The notes beneath the pieces are model-generated. The model did no database searches, had not been told where the DNA came from, and saw nothing but the letters and a program-made list of their open reading frames with translations. Both the position numbers and the translations under genes were made by a program. Shown here in pieces: positions 32,152-42,710 of a stretch of 64,000 bases of DNA (positions are counted from its first letter, which is position 1; the number at the start of each line of letters is the position of its first letter). The stretch spans positions 2,661,767 to 2,725,766 of the forward strand of contig NW_004955481.1 in assembly GCF_000276665.1 (NCBI RefSeq). Reading direction: 5' to 3'. This DNA is from Chinchilla lanigera. Taxonomy: Eukaryota > Chordata > Mammalia > Rodentia > Chinchillidae.

Positions 32152-33505
32152 TCCTTCCAGGGCTTTTAATTCTTAGGATCTTTTTAACTGTTAGTGATCT
32201 AATGTTCCTGCACCTGGAGCAGTGGACCTTGCTGCTAGACGTGTCATTTCCTTTCAACAACCATCAAATCTGATGATGCATATCTGGTCTCATTTCATGG
32301 CTGGGGTCCTTAGATTTGGTTACCATGGCTGGCTGCATAGCAGGATATGTCTATGTAACAAGCTCCCACAAAAAACCTCAGACCTTGAGGCTCAAAAAGA
32401 TTTCTCTGGGCAGAGATAGTTCACATTTGTCTCTGAAATTTGCTCTGAGAGACAGACAGTACTCTCTATGGCTACAGATGAAGAAGGTCACTGAAAGCCT
32501 AGGCTGGACCTCCAGAGTTTTTTTTTTTTTTTTTGGCGTGGTGTTTAGACAAGGTCTCACTATGTAGTCCTGGCTGGCCTCAAACTCTCAGAGATTCTCT
32601 TGCCTCAGCCTCCCTTGTGCTGGGATTACAGGCGTGCACCACCACACCCAGCTTTCCTGCTGCCTTTGTTCTGTGTCCTTTGTAATAAATATCTTAGCTA
32701 TTATCAATCTAATATTGAGTCTTATCCTTTTGCTAAGTTGCTGAATGAAACCACAGTGGAACAGGTGGAAATTTCCAACATTGTTTTTCACATTTGCTAG
32801 ATTCACCCCTTACACACACAAGAAACAGCTATGATTACATTACTCTTGCCTTTAGTGGGGAGGCAACTTAGAGGTTCTGAAGGACCATTTCTGTGACTCC
32901 GAAGAGCCATTCTTCCGTGTGAATGTAAGTCAGGAATCAGTATCCATCAGGATAAACAGTGTCAACCTCCTCAGCGGCTTGAAATAACAATTTCTCATGC
33001 TATATGTCCACTGAGGCTTGACTGGGGGCTCCACTCTGCACTATCCTCCCTACAGGAGCTCAACTGACAGGGTCGCCACCACCTGGTAGTTCTGGAAGGA
33101 AAAGTGAGCTCTAAGGGCTCTCATCTCAGCATTAAATGCTCTCGTTCTGAAGCTGTGCACATCACTTTCCCACTCATTGGTAAGAACTAGGAAAAAAGTC
33201 CCACCAGATTCCAAGGGAAGCAGGAATATAACCCTACCAATCATATTTCCAGAAAACAAAGGGGAACCAAAATATTTCATTTAGAGTCTAATGACAGGTA
33301 TAGGTATCTATTAGTTGGGCAGGGCCTTTGTCCAGGTTGGAGGTATCAGCCTTTTCCTACATTGCCTACCATTAGGAAACAGCACATCTCCACCAGGAAA
33401 GGCGCACAAAGTGGCAGGGATTCTGAACTGGTGAGCAGATGGATATGGTAATATACTAGAGGAGTTACCAAAATCTTGGGGGCATGTGAGGTTTGAAAAA
33501 GGCTT
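32152..33505. other. Probable ancient repeat remnants, family uncertain
   Basis: The text at 32320-32460 and 32670-32800 ('ctgtgtcctttgtaataaat', 'ttgctaagttgctgaatgaa') has an LTR-like look, with an AATAAA signal after a CTGTGTCC motif, but I cannot name the family. An antisense B1 (32518-32653) splits it. 32990-33505 looks unique. Confidence 0.35.
32518..32653 (-). mobile_element. B1-like SINE
   Basis: Antisense B1 without duplication, T17 tail, 'acaaggtctcactatgtagt', 'ctgggattacaggcgtgcac'. Confidence 0.88.
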
Positions 33506-34138
33506 TAGGTTGGGTGTCGTAGTGCACATCTATGATGCCAGTACCCAGGAGGCTGAGGCAGAGGATTATCTGGGCTACACAGCAAGTCCTTGTCTCAAAA
33601 ATCAAACTACAAGGGCCGGGTGTGGTGGCGCACGCCTGTAATCCCAGCACTTGGGAAGCTGAGGCAGGAGGATCATGGCAAGTTCGAGGCCAGCCTGGGC
33701 TACAAAGTAAGCTCAAGGCCAGCCTGAACCGCATAGCGAGACCCTGTCTCAAAAAGACAAAAAAAAAAAAAAAAAAAAAAATCAAACTACAACAAGAGCA
33801 AGGCATGGTGGCACATGCTTATAATCCCAGCACTCTGGGAGGCTAAAGCAGGAGGACTATATGTTTGGGCCTAACCGGGGCAACTTAGAAAAACTCTCAA
33901 AACAAAAAATAAAAGCCTGGTATACTGGTGCATACCTGTAATCCCAGGTATGACAAGAGGGTTGCCATGAGTTTGAGGCCAACCTGGGCTACACAGTATG
34001 TTCAAGTCCAGCCTGAACTACATAGTGAGACCCTGTCTCAAAATACCAAAAATAAATAAATTACAATAAAAATTTTAAAAGGTTGGGACTATTGCTCAGT
34101 GTGAAAGCCATAGGTTCAATCCCCAGTACCACCAAAAA

Positions 34139-34181
<43 letters not shown>

Positions 34182-34190
34182 AATAAAAAA
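33506..34190 (+). mobile_element. Head-to-tail cluster of five SINEs
   Basis: Old B1 (33506-33596), full-length young B1 (33613-33780), old B1 (33799-33912), B1 with duplication (33913-34065), and deleted ID (34081-34190, ending in a long AAAT microsatellite) lie in the same orientation with almost no other sequence. Confidence 0.85.
33597..33792 (+). mobile_element. Full-length young B1 with TSD
   Basis: Best-preserved B1 here: GGCCGGGTGTGGTGGCGCAC start, internal duplication, CCCTGTCTCAAAAAGAC and A25 tail. The repeat ATCAAACTACAA occurs at 33601-33612 and 33781-33792, inside the tail region of an older B1. Confidence 0.94.
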
Positions 34191-34216
34191 GCTGTGGAAG
34201 AAAACTCACCATAACT

Positions 34217-34330
34217 CTTTTTTTTGTTGTTGGTTTTTCTTCCGGTACCGGGAATTGAACCTCACGGCCTTGCGCTTGCCAGGCAGGCGCTATGCCACTG
34301 AGCTAAATCCCCTGCCCCCTTTTTTTGTTG
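34217..34330 (-). mobile_element. ID-like SINE
   Basis: Antisense young ID. Flanks CACCATAACTCTT and CACCATAGCTCTT are a 13-bp duplication with one mismatch. A second (TTG)n stretch lies between the ID head and the right-hand repeat. Confidence 0.88.
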
Positions 34331-34437
34331 TTGTTGGTTTTCACCATAGCTCTTGAGAATCACTCTGCTCTAGAATGCTTATCAGTTGGTCCTACTGTCC
34401 AAAAGAGGAGGAATTGGAGAATAAAGAGAAGGAGATG

Positions 34438-34879
34438 AAGACTAATTTTTTCACATTAGGTTTTTTTGTTTTTGTTTTTTCTTTTTTCTTTTTTTTTTTT
34501 GAGACAAGTTCTCAGTAAGTAGTCCAGGCTGGTCTTGAATTCACTATGTAGCCCAGGGTGGTCTCAAACTGGCAGCAGTCCTCCTGCCTCGGTCTCCTGA
34601 GTGCTGGGATTACAGGTGTGCACCAGCACACATGGCTGTTACTGTTTATTTTGAGCATCTTGCTAAATTGCCCAGATTAGGCCCAAACATGCAGTCCTTC
34701 TGCCTCTGCCTCCCAGAGTGCTGGGATCACAAGTATGTGCCACCATGCCCAGCATGGATGTGCCACCATTTTTTTTGTTTTGTTTTTTTCCGGTACCGGG
34801 AATCGAACTCACGACCTTGTGCTTGCCAGGCAGGCACTGTGCCACTGAGCTAAATCCCCAGCCCCAAGACTAATTTTTT
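34438..34879 (-). mobile_element. Composite ID-B1-B1 block inside one TSD pair
   Basis: On the minus strand the order is young ID (34865-34769), old B1 (34757-34639), B1 with duplication and A-rich tail (34638-34459). The only target-site-like repeat is AAGACTAATTTTTT at 34438-34451 and 34866-34879, outside all three. The ID alone has no matching flanks. This fits one retroposed read-through transcript. Confidence 0.55.
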
Positions 34880-34952
34880 TTTAAAAGAGGTGATAAGAAA
34901 GAAGAAAAAGGTTTTTAAACACTTAGAGATCCCAATAGTCTACCTAAGTATT

Positions 34953-35093
34953 CCAATCCCATAACATTTTCTATAGTTTTGTTGTTGTTGTTGTTTTTTG
35001 TGGTACTGGGGATTGAACTCACAACCTTGTGCTTGCCAAGCAGGCACTTATGCCACTGAGCTATACCCCCAGCCCCAATCCCATAACATTTTC
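34953..35093 (-). mobile_element. ID-like SINE with 19-bp TSD
   Basis: Antisense ID with (TTG)n tail. Perfect 19-bp repeat CCAATCCCATAACATTTTC at 34953-34971 and 35075-35093. Confidence 0.94.
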
Positions 35094-35394
35094 ACTTGAA
35101 AATGTACAATCATTCTAGTCTTAATTCAATAAACATAGTGTGCCAGTGTTGTGTTCAAGGCAGGGATAACAGAACTAAAACAATTGGTCCGTTTGGTCCT
35201 CTTCCAAATCACGTGTATGCATACACATGTGTGCACAAACATACACGTACACGCACACAGAGGCAAACCATTTAAGAGCAGCTGTATAACTGCTCAAATG
35301 AGGGAATGGGCAAAGTTCAGGGAAGGAAGGTGGAGTCCTCACTAAGCTGGTTTTCAGAAAGTTCCTTCTTCCTCAACATTCTTTACACTAGAGG

Positions 35395-35745
35395 CTGAAG
35401 AACTAGAATTTCTGACTCCCCAGCCCTCCTAGCAGCTACAGATGGCCATGTGACCCAGTCTAGACTAACAGTGTTGCCAGATATGGCTTCCAAGGATAGC
35501 CTTTTTTTTTTTGGACAGGGACAGCCAGCCATTCTGACTTGACTTCTTCACTCCCCTCTCCTGAAACACCAGCACACACTTGTGGATGTAGCAGATTTCT
35601 TAATTTTAAAACTGTGAGGTTACAATCAAGAGGACAAATACCTTCCTATTAAATAATGAGTTAGAGTCTCTGGGATCCTTGTTACAGGAGGAAAACAAGC
35701 TTCTATCTGGCTAAGTCACTGCAAAGGGTTCCAACTGCTGCAGTT
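35395..35745 (+). mobile_element. MLT1-like LTR remnant
   Basis: 'ccagccctcctagcagctac agatggccatgtgaccc' (split here) is the characteristic MLT1 LTR opening region; the rest is decayed. Inference from recalled consensus. Confidence 0.5.
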
Positions 35746-35749
35746 AACA

Positions 35750-35972
35750 AATTTCAGCAGGGGCTGGGGATTTAGCTCAGCGGCAAAGCGCCTGCCTGGC
35801 AAGCGCAAGGTCGTGAGTTCGGTTCCCGGTACCAGAGAAAAACNNNNNNNNNNNNNNNNNNNNNNNNNNNNNNNNNNNNNNNNNNNNNNNNNNNNNNNNN
35901 NNNNNNNNNNNNNNNNNNNNNNNNNNNNNNNNNNNNNNNNNNNAAAAAAAAAAAAAAAAAAAATTTCAGCAA
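35750..35972 (+). mobile_element. Young ID-like SINE cut by assembly gap
   Basis: Intact body at 35761-35843 (TTAGCTCAGCGGCAAAGCGC, GAGTTCGGTTCCCGGTACC). The tail runs into 100 N and re-emerges as A20. The repeat AAATTTCAGCA at 35750-35760 and 35962-35972 shows both ends belong to one insertion, so the gap hides only tail sequence. Confidence 0.9.
35844..35943. other. Assembly gap, 100 N
   Basis: Exactly 100 N, a typical placeholder for a gap of unknown size, in the A-rich tail of a SINE. Confidence 0.99.
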
Positions 35973-35994
35973 ACTCAGTGGCTTAAAACAATTC

Positions 35995-36345
35995 CAATTT
36001 GTTACATAAATTCTGCAGATCAGAAGACTCACAAGGGTCTCAGTGGGCAAAACCACAGTGCTGGCAGGGGTTCGAGAGAGTCACCTGTTTCCCTGAGGCC
36101 ACCTGGCTCCTTCCTTCATCTTCAAAGCCAGCAGTAAGGAGTCGAGTCCTCACACCGCATCACTCTGACCTCTTCCGTCTCTGTCTCCCATCTTAGGACC
36201 CTCCTGATTACAGTGGGCCCACCCAGATAACCCAAGATCACCTCTACCCATCAGAGTCCTTAATTTGATCTCATCTGCAAAGCCCCCTCACAGTTTCCAA
36301 GGATTAGGATGTGGGCTGCTTTGCGGGGCTGTTATCTGTCTAAAT
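35995..36345 (-). repeat. Ancient interspersed repeat, family uncertain
   Basis: 'tccttcatcttcaaagccag', 'ccgcatcactctgacctctt', 'gattacagtgggcccaccca' and 'ggattaggatgtgggctgct' follow a widely dispersed mammalian repeat that I recognise by text but cannot name securely (MER/MLT class). Confidence 0.5.
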
Positions 36346-37289
36346 TAGCTATCGTGGAAGGAAGTTTTCTGTTATTTACAGCAAAATTCACTCAGAACTG
36401 AGACCCAGCTTCCGGGTCTACCTGAGGAAGGCTTCACAGAGAAGCAGTCTCCTAGTGACATCAGAAGGATGAAGATCACTTGGACAGTGTGGAGAGGAAT
36501 CCCAGGCAGATGAGACAGGGATGGGTGTGCTCTGTATGTTGGGAAACTACACATTGTTCAGTACTATTGGAGCTTGAGCAGGTGCATGTGGGGGGTGCAG
36601 GAAACTGGAGATGTGGGCAGAATTATTCACGTGCGCCTGGCATATCTGCATCAGAGGAGCTCTGATTTTACCCTATAGGCAACAAAGTGCCACTGAAGAA
36701 AGAGCGGAGGTGCAAGATTTGGGTTAGGGGAATAGAATGATCATCTGTCTTTAATGTGGAACATAACCAGGGGCTACAGGGGAAAGGCTATAAGCAGAAA
36801 AACCAGTCATTGTAATGGTTTATGTTAGGGGTGATGAAACGAATGTCTAGATAAGATACTCATAAACACTTACTGAGCACCTCCCTTGGGCCAGGTGCTA
36901 TGGCATTCTGAGGCTACAAAGACATCATAGGTCAGAACAAGGTCCCCTGTTCACTAGGTCACCCACGGCCCAGGGAAGGAATGAAGGGAGCTCATGAAAC
37001 TTCAAGCTTGGGACACAAATGCCTGCCCCAAGTCCAGGAAAAACACACAGGTTGGGGTGAGGTCCACAGGAATGAAGGCAGTACTGCAGTCTAGCACTTC
37101 CACAGGGCCCCCTTGCAGTGGGAGGACAGTGACACAAGGGCCCAATGGCCCTTTTATATGTCCCTGGTTTGATCCCCAGCACCACCCCCCAAAAAAAGAA
37201 AAAGGAAAAGAAATATAACTGAAATTAGAGAAGGCACCAATTTGCAAATACACCAAAAACCATGGCTATACACTTATTTAAAGGAATGA
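36346..37289. other. Mostly unique, weak MIR and ID traces
   Basis: 36866-36965 ('acttactgagcacctccctt gggccaggtgctatgg', split) resembles MIR; 37161-37205 looks like only the B-box half of an ID. No gene recognised. Confidence 0.4.
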
Positions 37290-37470
37290 ATTTTGTTTTT
37301 GCTTTTGTTCTTTTAATACAGGGTCTTGCTATGAATTCCAGGCTTGCCTTGAACTCACTATGTAGCCCAGGCTGGTCTCAAACTCACAGCAATCCTCCTG
37401 CCTGGCACAATCCCTGGGACAATCCCTGGGACAAAGTGCTGGGATTACAGGTGTGTGCCACCACACCCAT
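37290..37470 (-). mobile_element. B1 SINE with internal microduplication
   Basis: Antisense B1 whose middle carries a tandem copy of the 13-base CAATCCCTGGGA(C) at about 37406-37432, replacing normal B1 sequence before 'aaagtgctgggattacaggt'. Confidence 0.85.
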
Positions 37471-37582
37471 CTTAATATTTTAAATCAGAGAAAAGCAACC
37501 GTATAATTTAGAGCACTAAGTAATCTTGGGGTGGATAGTTAGCCAGTCAGAGCCTCAGTTTCCTCATCGGCAAAATAAGAAT

Positions 37583-37715
37583 GGCAGTGCATCTTTCTTT
37601 TTTTTTTTTTTTTTGGTTTTTCTCCGGTACCGGGAACCGAACTCACGACCTTGCGCTTGCCAGGCAGGCGCTTTTGCCGCTGAGCTAAATCCCCAGCCCC
37701 GGCAGTGCATCTTTC
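37583..37715 (-). mobile_element. ID-like SINE with 15-bp TSD in MIR
   Basis: Young antisense ID. Perfect repeat GGCAGTGCATCTTTC at 37583-37597 and 37701-37715. It splits an antisense MIR (about 37530-37800: 'gcctcagtttcctcatcggc', 'acacagtgccttgcagactg'). Confidence 0.93.
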
Positions 37716-37800
37716 AAGAGACTGTTCTGAACATTAAATGTGAGAACGTACATTAAGCATTTCACACAGTGCCTTGCAGACTGTAGAAACTAAATATATT

Positions 37801-38689
37801 CTCATTCCCTCCCTCCCGGGTGCCAGTAAACTTTTAAACGATCTTTTTATTCAGCACCTGTGAGATGTAACATGATCAGCTCCAGGCAAGCTCCCTTCAG
37901 ACAGTCTGGTCTCAGGAAGACAGAGCAAGAATCAACTGGGAAGACGGAAGAAGAGCCGAAGTTGACTCTCGATGCAGAAAGACTGCAGATTTTCTCCACA
38001 GCTACGTGGTGCAGAAATAATGAGGGAGAGTCACATGGTATAAACACAGCTTTGCACACAGAGTGTTAGAGAAAGTCAGGTAGATTTCTATAAACAGATT
38101 TCTGTTTATAATCCTAGTATGGTGTGCAAACAGAATCTAGTGTCCAAAACAGTCAAATCAGCTCCTCCACTTGGAAAATAATGCAGCCCTGATGTTTACA
38201 GATGATCCAAGCCCCGCTCTTGTTGCTATGGGCTCCTCAAAACCAGAATGAACCCAAAACAAACTCTACATGATGGATTTTCTAGCATAATACTAAGGAG
38301 GAGAAGCCCCCCTGCAACTGCGCTTCTCATTTGTGACTGTTTTAAAATCAACCATGTATGTGTCAACTGCCTGCCATGTGCTCAACCCTATGAAAGATGC
38401 CCATGTGAGAGAGAAACAGAAGCATAAAGCACAGGCCCTGCTCTCCAGCAGGCAGCTAACCTCTTAGCTTGAGAGCCATGCTTCACAGTAAACGTGTCAA
38501 AGGCATTGTGCCTTGCACAGAGCAGTGGCTCTGTTGTCATTTGTGCACTGGCTCAATGAATTAATAGAGGGCACAATAATAAGACAATTGTGCCGTGTGG
38601 GGCTCACTCTAAGAACCGCAAGATGGCTTGGAGTAGCTGGAAACTACTTGTGCCAGAGGCTGCTAGTTGCCTACTCAATATCAATTCTT
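37801..38689. other. Mostly unique, weak MIR trace
   Basis: 38350-38455 ('ctgccatgtgctcaacccta') looks like a MIR-type remnant. The rest is unique-looking, with short overlapping open frames of no recognisable kind. Confidence 0.4.
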
Positions 38690-39066
38690 CCATTTTTCCT
38701 TCTAACAGAGCCCCTATTTTACTGGAAGTGGCCATATGGCCAGATAAAATACTCTATCTCCCAGCCTTCCTTGTAGCTAGAGGTGGATAAGGAGATAAAA
38801 AAAAATTGTAAAGAGAGATCTCCAGAAAAGTGTCTTAAAAGGCAGACCAACACTTGTCACTTGCTCCTCCTGTTCTAATTCCTGCAACCCTGAGACCAGA
38901 AAAGGAAGAAAGACCAAAAAGCCTAAATTCCTGATCACAGAGTCACCATCTTCTCCCAGAGCTGCTTACCTCTGGGATTCTTTCCCGTGAGAGATAAATA
39001 AGCCTCTGAGTTGTTTAAGCCACATTTGAGGGTTGTATCCTACGCAGCAAACCCATATCCTAACCA
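38690..39066 (+). mobile_element. MLT1-like LTR remnant
   Basis: Starts near 'ctcccagccttccttgtagc' and ends with AGATAAATAAGCCTCTGAGT plus 'gtttaagccacatttgaggg', matching the MLT1 LTR opening and polyadenylation end as I remember them. Confidence 0.6.
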
Positions 39067-39344
39067 GCGCAAGGTTCCACGGAATAGAAGGCCTTAGGGG
39101 AAACACTGGCCTTGTGATTGGGGAAGTGGGGGTGGGAGGGCAGCTCACGTCAGGAAGAGGAGAGGAAAAGACACCAGCCGGAAAGAGCACCAGCTAAAAG
39201 CAGGTGGGAAGAGAGAAACAAGAAGCCAGATGATGGCTTTGCAGATGCTGGGAACAGGGAATCTGATTGGAGAAGAACCAGGGACCACAAAGGACCAAGA
39301 AAGCTGGGCTCCCTCTGAAGAAGCAAAGCACCTCTGAAGCACTG

Positions 39345-39768
39345 TGTAAGGCTGAAGCAGGACGATTGCAAATTTGAGCCCAGTCAGGGTAACTTAGTGA
39401 AGTCCTGGCTCAAAATTAGTAACAACAGGGCCAGGGATATAGCTCAGAGGCACAGCGCCTGCCTGGCAAGCGTGGGGTCTTAAGTTCAATTCCAGGTACT
39501 AAAAATTATAATAATAATAATAACAGTAATAACAACAACAATAATACAAAAAAGGGCTGGGATATATCGCAGTGTGAAGGCCTTGGGTTCAATTTCAGTA
39601 CTGCAAACAAAAACAAAAACAAAATACCGTTGAACTCAGTAAAAAAAGAAAGAGGCAAACTAAGAGTCTTGGGGAACTTCCTCACATGCGGAGATGCAAA
39701 CGATGGCTGGGTGTAGAGCTCGGTGGTAAAGCACGTGTGAGGCCCTGGGTTTGTGTCACAGCACAGTA
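39345..39768 (+). mobile_element. SINE cluster: B1, ID, deleted ID, ID
   Basis: Old 5'-truncated B1 (39345-39427), ID with ATA/AAC-rich tail (39428-39550), deleted ID (39554-39626) and decayed ID (39702-39768), all sense. The first and third together may be one B1-dID split by the second. Confidence 0.7.
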
Positions 39769-39849
39769 AGTTTTTAGAAAAGATGCAAATCTGAGCAGTG
39801 GCCGGGTCAGCCAAGCAAAAACTCCCGGACTCAGAACAGGTATAATGAC

Positions 39850-40010
39850 AACACCATCTAAGATCTACTAAACCCCATGTGCCTGGCTCTGTGTGATGTA
39901 TTTTCCACATATTATCTCATTTCACAAGTCTAGGTAATAGTCCTATTATTAACACACCCATCTTTTAGATAAGGAACCCAAAAAGGTGAGGAACACTTCT
40001 AATACAACCA
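39850..40010 (+). repeat. MIR-like remnant
   Basis: 'atgtgcctggctctgtgtga', 'ccacatattatctcatttca', 'cccatcttttagataaggaa' in MIR order. Confidence 0.7.
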
Positions 40011-40142
40011 TCATAACCCTGAACACTGGGAACCCAATTTTGCTATAGTGGCAAGCCGTTTTCTAAGATGAGAAAAGCGTTAGTAACCATTATTTCAAAG
40101 CCAGAATAAAGTATGAAGATCTTGACTTTAAAACAGGAAGAT

Positions 40143-40345
40143 CTAGTTGAACATGATGGCACACACCTATGATCCCAAGCACTCTGGGAGGCTGAGGCAG
40201 GAGGACTGCAGATTCTAACTCTGCTTGGGCACTTTAGCAACTTATCAAGAACCTGTCTCAAGGGGCTGGGGATTTAGCTCAGCGGCAAAGCGCCTGCCTG
40301 GCAAGCGCAAGGTTGTGAGTTCGATTCCCGGTACCGGAGAAAAAC

Positions 40346-40383
<38 letters not shown>

Positions 40384-40460
40384 CTGTCTCAAAATTAAAA
40401 AAAAAAAAAAGGACGTAGTAGCTCAGTGCAAAGGCCCAGTATTAAAAAATAAATGAATAA
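40143..40460 (+). mobile_element. B1-dID dimer split by young ID
   Basis: Old B1 half (40143-40261), interrupted exactly in its tail by a young ID, then the remaining tail and deleted ID half (TAGTAGCTCAGTGCAAAGGC). Confidence 0.75.
40247..40392 (+). mobile_element. Young ID-like SINE with 15-bp TSD
   Basis: Sense ID 40262-40377 with intact boxes and a long A tail. Perfect repeat AAGAACCTGTCTCAA at 40247-40261 and 40378-40392, which is B1 tail sequence. Confidence 0.94.
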
Positions 40461-41107
40461 ATTTTTTAAAATCCAGAACTAAATACGAAGCTAGTTAGTG
40501 AATAATCTCTTAAGCAGAAGAAAAATAGATCAGAGGAATAGAAACATTTCCAGGCTTGATTGCATTTACTGTTGGTACAGGAGAAAAGCATGTTAAATAA
40601 ACTACCCACCACCCTCTGACAGGCCAGTGAAACACTTCTGAGGTGCAGAAGGGGGCAAGCATTGCAGAAGCAAGCCAACAGTAATGTAACAGCCTCTTCA
40701 GCTACCAATCCACCACAGCAAACCTGCAGCTCCTATGTCTCAAATAGTTTTTTAATATCTTTCCACAACAGGGATTGGAAAAAAAAATCTATCGCAGCCA
40801 AGGCTAAAAATTCAATACTTTGAATTAAGTTATTCAGACACAGCCACCGAACACAAGGAATTCTTCCTGGAGCAACAATCTCATTAGTCACTGATGGGAA
40901 GGGAAAAAAACATCAGGTTACAAATAAGCTAGGTAACTCGAGTACCTAGTAGGAAATGCATTTCCCATGAAGATTAAAAGTAAAACGTCTCCATCAGCAA
41001 CCTGGCAGGCTCCAACGGCAGGGTTTCCCAAGTGCAGAAATCTCGCACTCTGCAGCAGGCCCAGGACAGCATTAGGGGCTGTACATTAAAACTGTCAGCT
41101 TTTAGCC
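40461..41107. other. Non-repetitive stretch, nothing recognised
   Basis: About 650 bp of unique-looking sequence. Minus open frame 40466-40708 has no recognisable product. Confidence 0.5.
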
Positions 41108-41305
41108 CAGAGCAGTGGCACAGGCTTGTAATTCCAGGTACTGGGGAGGCTGAAGCAGGAGATTCAAAGTTCAAGGCCAGCTTCAGCATCTTAGTGATAC
41201 CCTGTTCAAAATGAAATTTTTAGAAGGTCTGGAGATGTAGCTCAGTGGAAAAGAGCCTAACATGTGTGAGTCCCTGCGTTCAGCACCCAGCACCAAAAAA
41301 ATAAA
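41108..41305 (+). mobile_element. B1-dID-like dimeric SINE
   Basis: Old B1 half (CACAGGCTTGTAATTCCAGG) then ID half (GGAGATGTAGCTCAGTGGAA ... CAGCACCCAGCACC) with A-rich tail. Confidence 0.75.
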
Positions 41306-41329
41306 AGCATCAGCTTTGAAGACTGACCC

Positions 41330-41490
41330 AAGTTCAAATGCTGACTCCACCACATGCTAACTGTGCAGCTCTGGCAAGTCTCTGTACTTCTCAGAGTTTC
41401 AGCGACTCCACCTAGAAAATGGCAGTAATCATAGCTACCTGCTGAGGTGGCTGTGAGGCTGTAAGAAACAGTCTGCCATCCTGTCACTAT
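41330..41490 (-). repeat. MIR-like remnant, antisense
   Basis: 'gctgactccaccacatgcta', 'gcaagtctctgtacttctca', 'tagaaaatggcagtaatcat' match antisense MIR. Confidence 0.75.
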
Positions 41491-41530
41491 GACTTTGAAG
41501 GCTTAGAATTCCAGGCAAGAAGAGGCTAGG

Positions 41531-41635
41531 GCCCGTTGTGGTGGTGCATGCCTGTAATTCCAGCACTCAGGAGGCTGACGCAGGAGGATCACACAGCAAG
41601 ACCCTGTCTCAAAAATAAACAAATAAATAAATAAC
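41531..41635 (+). mobile_element. B1 SINE with internal deletion
   Basis: Sense B1 that jumps from GGAGGATCACA to CAGCAAGACCCTGTCTC, losing the middle. AAAT/AAAC tail. Confidence 0.85.
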
Positions 41636-42097
41636 AATATTTGCTTTGTCATTTGAACTGAAACCAAAATATCGCTTGAATAGTTTCTACCAGTCAAAAG
41701 GATGTCAGACTCTGAAAAGCCACCTCCAGGTTTTGTTAGAGGAGAGTATCTTGCTTGGTTTGAAAGGAATACAGACTCAAGGGAAACCACAGGTTGTAGA
41801 AGAGATAGATAAACCCCAGGAAGAACAACATCCCTCAGCTCCCACAACAGCAGTGACATGGGAGCAAGCCAACACACACCAGGGAAAATACCAGGGTCTG
41901 CACACGCAGGCACACAGTTGTGTGTGCTTAGGCAGTGAGTGACCAGATGTGTGGTCTGCAGTCCACGAGTGCTATGTTCCCTGTGAAGCCAAGTCCACCC
42001 AGGAGCCCACAGGTGGGAGGCAGCCCTACTGGCTGAGCCCAGCAGCAGATGACCTGGGTTCTGCTGGGGATATTAGTGATAAAGAAGACCGTAATTA

Positions 42098-42098
<1 letters not shown>
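41636..42098. other. Non-repetitive stretch, nothing recognised
   Basis: About 460 bp of unique-looking sequence before a CA tract. No gene recognised. Confidence 0.5.

Positions 42099-42134
<36 letters not shown>
42099..42134. repeat. (CA)n microsatellite
   Basis: Perfect CA tract of about 18 units. Confidence 0.97.
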
Positions 42135-42135
<1 letters not shown>

Positions 42136-42192
42136 TCACTCCGCAGTCACTAAAAGCCAAGTGCTTTGCTAAAGTCTTTAAATACTTTCTGT

Positions 42193-42388
42193 TTTTTTCT
42201 TTCTTTCCTTTTTTTTTTCCTTCACTACTGAGGATTGAACTCAGAGCCTTCACACTGAGCTACACCCACAAGCTTTTTTTATTTTGAGACAAGGTTTCAC
42301 TAAGTTGTCCAGGCTGGTCTTGAACTTGCAATCCTGCCTCAGCCTTCCAGAGCGCTGGAATTATAGACATATGCGACCATGCCCAGTT
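42193..42388 (-). mobile_element. B1-dID-like dimeric SINE
   Basis: Minus-strand B1 half (42388-42273) then deleted ID half (42272-42193, GTAGCTCAGTGTGAAGGCTC). A clean example of the dimer with no intervening sequence. Confidence 0.8.
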
Positions 42389-42429
42389 TAAATATTTTCT
42401 TGTAGTGAATCTTCTTGAAGTCTCCCCAG

Positions 42430-42700
42430 CGGTAATATTTGAGGCAGCATAGCTTAGCATTTGAAAGTATGGGCTTGGGAGCCAGATGGCCTGGGTTCAA
42501 ATCTAAGTGCTCCCTATATCAGCTGGGTAACTTTGGGGAGCACTATGTAAGCTCTCCAGGTCACATAACAGTAGTGCCTGTCTTGTGAAGCTGTTGTGTG
42601 GTATAAACGAATTAATATGGATAAAGTGCCCTGAACAGGAGCTGGCAAAAGTAGCTATTCCTGCTTTTCCTGCCTGAGAGACAGAAGGAGCCCATGGCCT
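42430..42700 (-). repeat. Long MIR remnant, antisense
   Basis: Nearly full-length antisense MIR: 'ggcagcatagcttagcattt', 'gccagatggcctgggttcaa', 'gggtaactttggggagcact', 'gtgcctgtcttgtgaagctg'. Confidence 0.8.
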
Positions 42701-42710
42701 CACACCTGGT

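Noticed and set aside
33506..34190. CRISPR-like regular repeats
   Set aside because: Repeated units are B1 and ID SINEs of unequal length in a mammalian genome, with no short identical repeats and spacers.
35761..35843. ID bodies as real tRNA genes
   Set aside because: A and B boxes are present, but copies are dispersed, have A-rich tails and target-site duplications and lack a proper acceptor stem, so they are SINEs.
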